In this document: positions 26,522 through 33,905 of the stretch, in pieces
Numbering within the stretch: position 1 is the first letter of the stretch
Layout: every line of letters begins with the position of its first letter
DNA from: CAISIP01 sp963974265
GTDB taxonomy: Bacteria > Pseudomonadota > Gammaproteobacteria > Burkholderiales > Burkholderiaceae_C
Direction: 5' to 3'
Length of the DNA: 42,421 nucleotides
Assembly: GCA_963974265.1 (NCBI GenBank)
Contig: CAXBDR010000005.1
Location: 1 to 42,421 of the forward strand
The notes under the pieces: generated by a model
Databases searched by the model: none
The model's input: only the letters and a program-made list of their open reading frames with translations
Told to the model about the DNA's origin: nothing
Made by a program: the position numbers and the translations under genes

Positions 26522-26898
26522 TCGATCTCCTGCAATAGTCCGTTGGCCAAAGTATCGGGCAGGTCACCTGTGATGACCCGTCGTTTGCGGGACTGGCCCG
26601 CCGACCATGCCAGGCGCCACCCTCCGACGAGCTTGACGACGCTTGAAACGACCACCCCAGAATGTATAACGACGGCGCTCGACCCGGAATATGCCAGTCA
26701 ACCCCTGGCTCGTGGGACTCTGTCGATGCGGCCGCGGGTGCGCACGCGGCTCACGGACTGTATCGCGGCTTTGGCGCAACGCCACAATCGGCAGCGCCAC
26801 TGACTCGGTTAGCATCGGACACGTCCGCAGCTTGGAAAACGTTTGGTTCGAGCCATGGCTATACCCCGACCTCATTTTCATTTCTTGGCCTGTTCGAT
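26522..26898. promoter_or_regulatory. Divergent control region, 377 bases, no gene seen
   Basis: It separates the leftward glycosyltransferase gene from the rightward deacetylase operon. Rightward, a sigma-70-like promoter is visible at 26643-26670. If used, it leaves a leader of about 220 bases before the ATG at 26899, in which I found no convincing riboswitch or small gene. Leftward no clear promoter was found. Confidence 0.45.
26643..26670 (+). promoter_or_regulatory. Sigma-70-like promoter for the deacetylase-FkbH operon
   Basis: TTGAAA (26643-26648) and TATAAC (26665-26670) are separated by 16 bases. Both boxes match the consensus well, and this is the best promoter seen in the window. 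It faces the operon 26899-33574. Confidence 0.5.
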
Positions 26899-27861
26899 AT
26901 GCAGCTGTACCTGACTTTCGACGTCGAGGTCTGGTGCGGCGACTGGAGCGATCTCGACGGGCGATTTCCGACGAGTTTCGATCGCTACGTTTATGGCAAG
27001 TCGTCGAAGGGCGAGTACGCGCTTCCCATGACCCTGGAAATACTGAATCGCCACGGGCTCAAGGGTGTTTTTTTTGTCGAACCACTCTTTGCCGCGCGTT
27101 TCGGAACCCGATATCTGCGCACCATTGTGGACATGATCCGAGACAAGGGCCATGACGTCCAGCTCCATCTGCATCCGGAATGGACCGATGAAATCCGTCC
27201 CCTGGTGTTTGCGGGTGCGACCACGAAGCGACAGAACCTGTCGTTTTATTCACTGCCTGAGCAGACGACCCTGATCGCACTGGGACGCAGCCTGCTGGCC
27301 GAGGCAGGCGTTGGCGAAGTCCATGCCTTCCGGGCTGGAAGCTTTGCCAGCAACCATGACACCTATCGCGCCCTGGCTGCGTTGGGAATCGGCATCGACA
27401 GCAGCCTGCATGCCGTGCTTCCGGCCAGTGGGCCCGACCTGCGGGACAAACTGGACTTCCGATATCCAATCGAATTCGAGCACGTACGGATCCTGCCCAT
27501 GACCGTATTCCAGGATGGAATCGGGCGCCTGCGGCCCGCTCAGGTCGGCGCGTGTGGATTCGAGGAAATGCGCGACGCGATCTCCTCGGCGCATCGAAAT
27601 GGCCACCAGCATTTCGTGATCCTGTCGCACAACTTCGAGTTGCTGAAGCAGCAAAGCCTCGAACCTGACATGCTGGTCGTGGCGCGTTTCGAGCGACTTT
27701 GCGCCTATCTCGAACGGCAGCAGGACCGGATCGCCCTGCGCACCTTCGCCGATGGCAACATCGACATCGACAACGCCCCCCCAGCGCCTTTGGGCTGCGC
27801 AAGGTTGCCGTCGACGCTGCGACGCCTGGGCGAACAGGCTGTGCGCAGGATATGGGGATGA
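26899..27861 (+). CDS. Polysaccharide deacetylase-like protein
   Basis: 320 residues from the ATG at 26899; the frame is open upstream, but the protein-like sequence begins at MQLYLTFDVE. The TFDVE motif is the metal-site variant found in polysaccharide deacetylases, and QLHLHPEW supplies the paired histidines. HAFRAGSF is the later conserved arginine segment. No classic ribosome site is visible, so the start is moderately uncertain. It is the first gene of the operon that continues with an acyltransferase and the FkbH-ACP set, overlapping the next gene by four bases. Removing an N-acetyl group would create the free amine that the AAC(3)-type enzyme of this operon could then re-acylate (inference). 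Confidence 0.85.
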   Translation: MQLYLTFDVEVWCGDWSDLDGRFPTSFDRYVYGKSSKGEYALPMTLEILNRHGLKGVFFVEPLFAARFGTRYLRTIVDMIRDKGHDVQLHLHPEWTDEIRPLVFAGATTKRQNLSFYSLPEQTTLIALGRSLLAEAGVGEVHAFRAGSFASNHDTYRALAALGIGIDSSLHAVLPASGPDLRDKLDFRYPIEFEHVRILPMTVFQDGIGRLRPAQVGACGFEEMRDAISSAHRNGHQHFVILSHNFELLKQQSLEPDMLVVARFERLCAYLERQQDRIALRTFADGNIDIDNAPPAPLGCARLPSTLRRLGEQAVRRIWG

Positions 27862-28979
27862 ACGCAGCCATGAACCGTCCGTTTTCGGTCTATCTGGACC
27901 TGGTGCGGTTCGCCGCCGCAGTTCTGGTCTACATGTGGCATTCCAACCAGCGTTTTCTCACTGCAGACAAGCTGCCGGCCAGTGACTACGGCCACAGTGC
28001 CGTGATCGTGTTTTTCGTGCTGTCCGGCTTCGTGATTGCGTTCGTCACGGACACCAAGGAGAACAGGCTGGCTGAATTTGCCGCCAGCCGCATTTCTCGT
28101 GTGTACTCGGTTGCGGCGCCGACGCTGGTGATTACGATCGTCCTCGACGCCATAGGTCGCAGCTTGTATCCTGCGATCTACCAGTACCCCTTCGACCAAT
28201 TTGCCGTGCGCCTGCTGGCCAGTTTGTTGATGCTCAACGAGGTGTGGCTGATCTCCATCACCAGCTTCTCGAACGTGCCATATTGGTCGATCTGCTTCGA
28301 GTGGTGGAATTACGTCACATTTGCCATGGTCATGTTCCTGCCCGCCCGGGTTGGCTGGCTGCTGGTAGCGATCACGGCCCTGGTGATCGGCCCCAAGGTC
28401 GTCATGCTCGCGCCGATCTGGTGGATGGGCGTTGCGTTATACCGATGGCGCGGATTGCGCAATTTGTCGCTTCCCCTGGCCTGGGTAATGGCCTCACTTT
28501 CCATCGTCGGCCTTGTCATGTTTCACCGCTACAACATGATGGCAGTTGCCGAAGGTTGGCTCGCAGCGCTCGTAGGCCCGGATCTGACGTACCAGCTCAC
28601 ATTTGCAAAGCGGGTATTTGCCGACTACCTGCTGGGTGCAATCGTGTTCGCCAACTTTGCCGCGGTGCGCCGTATCGTCGAGGTCCATGGAGGCGTGTTG
28701 ATGGCAATTGCCGGTCCGGTGCGCTTCGTGGCAAATTACACTTTCTCGCTTTACCTGCTGCACCAGCCATTGTTTCTCTTCTGGGCCGCCGTGGTCCAGG
28801 GCGATCCGGAAGGCAGCGGGTATTGGTGGAGCGTCACGGCGCTGACGACGCTGTCCGTCGGCGTCATCGGTTTCTTTACTGAAACGCGGCGGCACGGCTT
28901 GCGGACCCGGATACTGCCGATGCTCGATCGCTGGGAAAAGGCCTGGGCATTGCCTGCCCGGTCGACGCGGTCCTGTTGA
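27858..28979 (+). CDS. Membrane acyltransferase, acyltransferase-3 (OafA-like) family
   Basis: About 373 residues. Starts at 27852, 27858 and 27870 are in frame; I chose 27858 because it makes the ATGA overlap with the deacetylase stop. The opening VYLDLVRFAAAVLVYMWHS is the first membrane helix of the acyltransferase-3 family with its histidine; about ten hydrophobic helices follow, and YTFSLYLLHQPLFLF is the family's C-terminal signature. These proteins add acetyl or other acyl groups to sugars at the inner membrane. Its position between deacetylase and FkbH genes suggests O-acylation of the same glycan. Confidence 0.9.
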   Translation: MNAAMNRPFSVYLDLVRFAAAVLVYMWHSNQRFLTADKLPASDYGHSAVIVFFVLSGFVIAFVTDTKENRLAEFAASRISRVYSVAAPTLVITIVLDAIGRSLYPAIYQYPFDQFAVRLLASLLMLNEVWLISITSFSNVPYWSICFEWWNYVTFAMVMFLPARVGWLLVAITALVIGPKVVMLAPIWWMGVALYRWRGLRNLSLPLAWVMASLSIVGLVMFHRYNMMAVAEGWLAALVGPDLTYQLTFAKRVFADYLLGAIVFANFAAVRRIVEVHGGVLMAIAGPVRFVANYTFSLYLLHQPLFLFWAAVVQGDPEGSGYWWSVTALTTLSVGVIGFFTETRRHGLRTRILPMLDRWEKAWALPARSTRSC

Positions 28980-29032
28980 CCTGGGCGCGAACAACATGCG
29001 CAGAGGCCGCCTTACGGCTACATGAAGGAAAT

Positions 29033-29036
29033 GGAA
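29033..29036 (+). promoter_or_regulatory. Ribosome binding site GGAA selecting the FkbH start
   Basis: GGAA, and AAGGAA just upstream at 29025-29030, precede the ATG at 29045 by eight or more bases. This favours 29045 over the in-frame TTG at 28976, which would overlap the previous stop and add 23 residues without family character. Confidence 0.45.
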
Positions 29037-29044
29037 TAGCCCGC

Positions 29045-30907
29045 ATGGGAAAAACCAACCACTCGATCGATGACCTGCTCGCATTGGACGACCGGGTAGA
29101 GCTCCGGGCCCGTCTGGCGCGTTCACGCATGCCGCTCAATACCGGCGACGTTTCCAGGTTGACGGAACGCGCCCTTGCACTGTCGCCGCCGACGCGAGAA
29201 TTCCGGCTTGCAGTGGCACACTCCTATACCAGTGAGTTGATGAATCCGGCACTTGCGTTCGCTGCGGCGCTCGAAGGACTGGCCCTGCAAGCCTGGCATG
29301 CGCCGTACGGCACGCTGATGCAGCAGGCGCAGAGCGATTCCGCCCTGGTGCAGCAGCGGCCGGACATGACCTTGCTGATGCTGCAGCGCGAGGAACTGCA
29401 TCCCGACCTGTCTGCGCCCGTGAGCCGATTCGATCCCGCCGGGCAGGCAGCGTTGCAAAACGAGGCACTGGCGCGCCTGAAGACCCTGGTGCAGCAGTTC
29501 CGCAGCCACAAGGTAGGCCATTTGGTCGTGACCTTGTTGCCCGCGCTGCAAGGCCCCGGCGCCGGCATCTATGACGCGCAGTCCGAGCGATCCGAGTCCA
29601 TGTGGTGGTCCAGCCTGAAATCCGCGATGGGCGCCTTCATGCGCGAAAGCATCGCCTCTTCCACGTTCCTGGATCTGGACGAAGTCATGCTGCAGGTCGG
29701 CCGGGCCCGCTTTTTCGACCAGCGACTGTGGTATTCGGCCCGTTACCCGTTCTCGCCGGAGGCGGCACACGAATTCGCCAGGCGCCTGATGGCATTGGCC
29801 GCCGTAATGCAGCGTCCCAAAGCCAAGGTGATCGTCCTGGACGCAGACAACACGCTCTGGGGAGGTATTGTTGGAGAAGACGGTATCGAAGGCATCGCCC
29901 TGGGGCCGGACTATCCTGGCAACGCGTTCGTCCAGTTTCAGCGCCGCCTGCTCGACTACCAGCAACGCGGTTTCCTGCTGGCACTGTGCAGCAAGAACAA
30001 CGAACACGACGTGGATGAAGTACTTGCGACCCACCCTCACCAGTTGTTGCGAAGTACCCATTTTGCCGCCCGGCGAATCAACTGGCTGCCGAAACCCGAC
30101 AACCTGGAGTCACTTGCCGCTGAACTCAATCTCGGTCTCGAATCCTTCCTGTTCGTCGACGACAGCGATCACGAATGTGCCGCAGTCCGGCAGCGACTAC
30201 CGCAAGTCGAGGTGATCCAGACACCGGCGCGGCCCATCGAGATTCCGGATTGCCTTGAGCATGTGGCGCGGCTGGAGATCTTGTCACTGACCGACGAAGA
30301 CCTGGCCAAGACACAGATGTACGCACAGGAGCGACAGCGCCGCGAAGCCCGTGACGCTGTCGCCAACGGTGCCGTTTCCGCCAGCGACTACCTCGAATCT
30401 CTCGGCATGAAGATGGAGGTCAGCTTCGACAAGGCAGCCCACCTGACGCGGCTCAGCCAGATGACCCAGAAGACCAACCAGTTCAACCTGACGACCCGTC
30501 GGTACGACGAACGGCAGATGCAGGCCTTCATCGCGTCCGAACAGTACCTGGTCGCGGACTTCGCGCTGTCGGACGTGTTTGGCCATAGCGGGGTGGTGGG
30601 ACTTGCCATCGTGCGACTGAACGATCAGGGCGGCGCGGAGCTCGACACCTTTCTCATGTCGTGCCGGGTCATCGGGCGCCAGGCAGAATCAGCGTTCTTG
30701 AACTGCGTCATGCGTCGTCTGGTTGAACGGGGTTGTCGCGAACTGGTCGCCGAATTCATCCCGACGCCCAAGAACGAACTTGTCAGGACCTTTCTGCCGG
30801 ACCATGGATTCACGCCCAGGTCGGATGGCCGATTCGGCTGGCTTCTGGCCGACATGCCACCGCCAGCGCAATCGGCGTACCCGATTGCCATTCTCGTTTC
30901 GGACTGA
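29045..30907 (+). CDS. FkbH-like HAD-IIIC family protein
   Basis: 620 residues. An N-terminal domain of about 250 residues (VVTLLPALQGPGAGIYDAQ and a WWSSLKSAMG segment) is followed by the HAD domain: DADNTLWGG with nucleophile Asp266 and Asp268, the CSKNNEHDVDE region, and VDDSDHEC. The C-terminal 180 residues are GNAT-like (SFDKAAHLTRLSQMTQKTNQFN, FLMSCRVIGRQAE). Well-studied FkbH proteins take 1,3-bisphosphoglycerate, dephosphorylate it and load a glyceryl group on a carrier protein; a carrier protein lies 53 bases downstream. The first aspartate motif is DADNT rather than DLDNT, a conservative change. Use of another phosphorylated acid is possible. Confidence 0.92.
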   Translation: MGKTNHSIDDLLALDDRVELRARLARSRMPLNTGDVSRLTERALALSPPTREFRLAVAHSYTSELMNPALAFAAALEGLALQAWHAPYGTLMQQAQSDSALVQQRPDMTLLMLQREELHPDLSAPVSRFDPAGQAALQNEALARLKTLVQQFRSHKVGHLVVTLLPALQGPGAGIYDAQSERSESMWWSSLKSAMGAFMRESIASSTFLDLDEVMLQVGRARFFDQRLWYSARYPFSPEAAHEFARRLMALAAVMQRPKAKVIVLDADNTLWGGIVGEDGIEGIALGPDYPGNAFVQFQRRLLDYQQRGFLLALCSKNNEHDVDEVLATHPHQLLRSTHFAARRINWLPKPDNLESLAAELNLGLESFLFVDDSDHECAAVRQRLPQVEVIQTPARPIEIPDCLEHVARLEILSLTDEDLAKTQMYAQERQRREARDAVANGAVSASDYLESLGMKMEVSFDKAAHLTRLSQMTQKTNQFNLTTRRYDERQMQAFIASEQYLVADFALSDVFGHSGVVGLAIVRLNDQGGAELDTFLMSCRVIGRQAESAFLNCVMRRLVERGCRELVAEFIPTPKNELVRTFLPDHGFTPRSDGRFGWLLADMPPPAQSAYPIAILVSD

Positions 30908-30960
30908 TGCGACAGCCTTCGTAGTCCCATCCGATCAATCCCTCTGCAGGAAGACCCACC

Positions 30961-31200
30961 ATGAGCATTTACACGCAAGTGCAATCCGTGATCGCAATGA
31001 CACTCAAGGTTGCTCCGGACAAGGTAACCGCGACAACGACGAACGAGGATCTTGTCGCATGGGACTCGCTGGGGCACGTCAACCTGATGATTGCGCTTGA
31101 GCAGGAGTTCGACGTTTTTCTGGACGTGGAAGATTTCCCGAAACTCAACTCCGTGCCGGCCATCGTGCAATACCTGCAGGACAACGGCGCAGCGCCATGA
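30961..31200 (+). CDS. Acyl carrier protein, FkbH-linked
   Basis: 79 residues with phosphopantetheine-accepting Ser36 in AWDSLGHVNLM, the standard ACP motif, and an acidic helix 2-3 region (FDVFLDVEDFPKL). AGGAAG precedes the ATG. It follows the FkbH gene and overlaps the N-acyltransferase gene by four bases, so it is best read as the carrier that receives the group made by the FkbH protein. It is distinct in sequence from the exosortase-linked carrier at 972-1223. Confidence 0.93.
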   Translation: MSIYTQVQSVIAMTLKVAPDKVTATTTNEDLVAWDSLGHVNLMIALEQEFDVFLDVEDFPKLNSVPAIVQYLQDNGAAP

Positions 31201-32102
31201 GTCCGCTGGAGGCCCTGTCCGGGCTCGCAGTCCGCTATCTCGATCGGCGTCGCATCGACGCGTTGCGCTCTGTGTATTTCACGGCGCGCAGCAAGCTGCA
31301 CCCATTGATGCGCATGGTGCACGGCACCTTTGATGCTGCTGACCTGCGCAAGCATCTGGAGCAGCGGGTTGGCTCGGATTTCAGCATCCTGATGGTCCAC
31401 AGCTCCGTCAACCACTTGCACCCAATGTATACCGGTGGACCACTCGACCTCGTCAAGATGCTGATGGAATTCTGCGGCCCGGACAAGACGCTGGTGATGC
31501 CGACCTTCTACTTCGGCGACCCGGCAATCGGTGGTGCCTATGCCACCCTCGTCCAGCGACCGCGTTACGATCTCAAACGCAGCCCGTCGCAAATGGGCAT
31601 TGCGACCGAACTGTTCCGTCGCATGCCGGGTGTCGTACAAAGCCGGCATCCGGTGTACCGGGTCGCGGCGCTCGGACCATTGGCCCGGGAACTGACGCGG
31701 GGGCACGAACTGGCCGACTATCCCGCTGGTATCGGGTCGCCCTTCGACTTCATGGCCAAGCACGATACCCGCATCATCGGAATCGGCAAGACCTACCAGG
31801 TCCTGACGCAGGCGCACCATGTGGAAGGGCTCATGGGAGACGCGTTTCCCGTTCCCAGGGGCAATGGTACGGATCTGGAGGTCACGGTGGTCGACGGAAA
31901 GGAAGAGGTCCAGGCGCGTCTGACCGGCCGCGGCTTGTTGTGGGAATTCAACATCTGGAAGATTCGCGACATCATGAGCGCGGAACAATTGCAGGAATGG
32001 AAGTTCCACCACGTTCCCCTGTTCTCGACGCGCGCTGCCGATGTGACCAATAGCCTGCTCGATGCTGCCCGCCGTGGCGTGACCTTGTACGACAAACCAT
32101 GA
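31197..32102 (+). CDS. AAC(3)-family N-acyltransferase
   Basis: 301 residues resembling the aminoglycoside 3-N-acetyltransferase (AAC(3)/YokD-like) family: ILMVHSSVNHL, PLDLVKMLMEFCGPDKTLVMPTFYF, SRHPVYRVAALGP with the catalytic-region histidine, and GSPFDFMAKHDTRIIGIG. Resistance is not indicated: members embedded in glycan loci N-acylate amino sugars. It is coupled to the ACP by ATGA and to the MaoC-SDR gene by a second ATGA, so it most likely moves the ACP-bound acyl group to an amino sugar. The sugar would be the product of the deacetylase or of an aminotransferase such as the DegT-like protein (inference). Confidence 0.88.
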   Translation: MSPLEALSGLAVRYLDRRRIDALRSVYFTARSKLHPLMRMVHGTFDAADLRKHLEQRVGSDFSILMVHSSVNHLHPMYTGGPLDLVKMLMEFCGPDKTLVMPTFYFGDPAIGGAYATLVQRPRYDLKRSPSQMGIATELFRRMPGVVQSRHPVYRVAALGPLARELTRGHELADYPAGIGSPFDFMAKHDTRIIGIGKTYQVLTQAHHVEGLMGDAFPVPRGNGTDLEVTVVDGKEEVQARLTGRGLLWEFNIWKIRDIMSAEQLQEWKFHHVPLFSTRAADVTNSLLDAARRGVTLYDKP

Positions 32103-33574
32103 CCGACACAGCCAAGCCGCTCGGCACGACCTGTTATCAACCACGCGACCAGGACGCGTTTGCGCGCGTATCGCGGGACGTCAATCCGATCCACGTGGAT
32201 CCGTTGGCTGCACGCCGCTTGCTCACGGGCCGGCAGGTCGTGCATGGCATCCATGTTCTGCTCGATGCGATCGAACGCTGGGCGCAAGCAACCGGCAGTC
32301 CGTTGACCCACATCGAGTGCGTGTTCCGCAACCCCGTCAGTGTCGGCGACCAGGTCGAATTCATCTACCACTCCAGCTCCCACCAGACAACGGTCGTCGA
32401 GGCCAATGTCGGCGCACTGAACTGCGCGCATGTCACCTTGTCGCACGCCCCCCCAACGGACACGGACCGGCCATCGCCGTCGGAAACGGCAGCAGTGGTG
32501 GAGGATGCGCGAAACCTTGATGCCGCAATGTCCATTCCGATGGACGAAAAACCTGATGCCCATGCAGGGCAGCATTACGTGCTGCCGATCGAAGACGGCG
32601 GCGCCCAGGAAGCGTTTCCCCATTGCTGCCGCCTGGTCGGAGCCGACGCGGTGGCTTCGCTGATGGCGCTGTCGTACTTCGTCGGCATGGTCTGTCCAGG
32701 TCTCCATTCCGTGTTCTCGTCGCTGACGTTGCGCCCGACGCCGCGCGAGGCGCAGAGTCGACACCTGCGCTTTCACGTGCGCAGTTTCGACCCACGTTTC
32801 CGGCTGTTTGACGTCCGCTTCGCAGGCGAGATTTCCGGCCGCCTGCAAGCCTTCCAGCGACCGCCGGCGCAGCGCCAGGCGTCGATGCTGGAGCTGTCCC
32901 GGCAGGTCCAGCCTCGCGAATTCGCGCAGTCCTGCTCGTTGGTGATCGGAGGCTCGCGGGGACTGGGCGAACTGGTCGCGAAAATCCTGGCCGCCGGCAA
33001 CGGCAACAGCGTCATCACTTACGCGAGCGGCCACGACGATGCAAGGCGAGTCGCCGACGAGATCAATGCGGCTGGCGGGGGCAGTTGCCAGATTCGGAAA
33101 CTGGACCTGTCGCATGACCGGCTGTTTGACCTGGCGCTCGACTGGTCGGATGTCGACGCCGTGTACTATTTTGCAACACCCCGCATTTTCAGGAAGCGGC
33201 CAGGCACCTTCGATCCACAACTGTTCGAGGAATTCTGCGCCACTTACGTGACCCGGTTTCATGAACTGTGCCTGTTTCTCGAATCCGCCCGCACGGATGG
33301 CGTCATCAAGGTCTGCCTTCCATCCACGGTGGCCATCGATGAACGCCCGAGGGGCATGACCGAATATGCCATGGCCAAGTCGGCCGCCGAAATCCTGGCC
33401 CAGGACATCAACCGCACCTTCAAGCATGTGCGGGTCGAGACGACTCGGCTGCCACGACTCAATACCGACCAGACGGCCGGCATCGTGTCCGTGCCGACCG
33501 ACTCGAACGAGGCCACGCTTCTGCCACTGATCCGGTCCATGCACGCGAAGCCACCACCCGCCGGGCACGCCTAG
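32099..33574 (+). CDS. MaoC-like hot-dog domain fused to short-chain dehydrogenase/reductase
   Basis: 491 residues. Residues 1 to about 125 carry the MaoC-type hydratase signature FARVSRDVNPIHVDPLAARR with VVHGIH. The middle (about 150-270) looks like a second hot-dog half. From about 283 there is a Rossmann SDR domain with VIGGSRGLGELVAK and catalytic Tyr423 and Lys427 in EYAMAKSAAEIL. A reductase plus dehydratase in one chain can run 3-hydroxyacyl/enoyl/ketoacyl interconversions on a carrier-bound acyl group. It ends the ATGA-coupled operon, so it probably makes or tailors the acyl group delivered by the AAC(3)-type enzyme. It could also act on acyl-CoA. Confidence 0.85.
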   Translation: MTDTAKPLGTTCYQPRDQDAFARVSRDVNPIHVDPLAARRLLTGRQVVHGIHVLLDAIERWAQATGSPLTHIECVFRNPVSVGDQVEFIYHSSSHQTTVVEANVGALNCAHVTLSHAPPTDTDRPSPSETAAVVEDARNLDAAMSIPMDEKPDAHAGQHYVLPIEDGGAQEAFPHCCRLVGADAVASLMALSYFVGMVCPGLHSVFSSLTLRPTPREAQSRHLRFHVRSFDPRFRLFDVRFAGEISGRLQAFQRPPAQRQASMLELSRQVQPREFAQSCSLVIGGSRGLGELVAKILAAGNGNSVITYASGHDDARRVADEINAAGGGSCQIRKLDLSHDRLFDLALDWSDVDAVYYFATPRIFRKRPGTFDPQLFEEFCATYVTRFHELCLFLESARTDGVIKVCLPSTVAIDERPRGMTEYAMAKSAAEILAQDINRTFKHVRVETTRLPRLNTDQTAGIVSVPTDSNEATLLPLIRSMHAKPPPAGHA

Positions 33575-33905
33575 TCCTTCGGACCAGCCGGGCGAACGGG
33601 GGTTTGACTCTCTCGAGCGTCAACCGATTGCGACACATTCACCTGTCGCTGCCGAGAGCCATGTCACGTGTCCACCTACGAACGCAAATGCGTTCGTCAT
33701 ACCGATTAGCATTGCCGCTGGCGCTCGACGCCATCGATCGGCTTTCGGAACAGGCGAGTTGCACCATGCATGACGGCCTTTGCACTGACACTCCAGGTCC
33801 CGTGGTGACGAGGCACGGCGCAAGCGGCCGTTTCGTGCGAAGTCCGGCATGGGCCGCGACGCACGTCAGAACGCCCCATATGGCGGCCGCCCCGTTGTTC
33901 CGCTC
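33575..33905 (+). promoter_or_regulatory. 331-base gap before the giant ligase gene
   Basis: No protein-like frame was found here. It contains a TTGAC/GTCAA inverted repeat around a CTCGAG core near 33604-33625, a 20-base palindrome at 33678-33697, and CACGTG at 33665-33670. If translation begins at the earlier in-frame ATG at 33849, the gap shortens by 57 bases. The region most likely holds the promoter of the unit 33906-40778. Confidence 0.4.
33678..33697. promoter_or_regulatory. Perfect palindrome ACGAACGCA-AA-TGCGTTCGT, operator candidate
   Basis: Two perfect nine-base half-sites surround two bases. The compact spacing suits a dimeric regulator better than an RNA terminator, which would need a longer loop. 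It lies about 230 bases upstream of the ligase start, in non-coding DNA. Confidence 0.5.

Noticed and set aside
31197..32102. Aminoglycoside resistance gene
   Set aside because: The family includes AAC(3) resistance enzymes, but tight coupling to an ACP and glycan genes argues for amino-sugar acylation.
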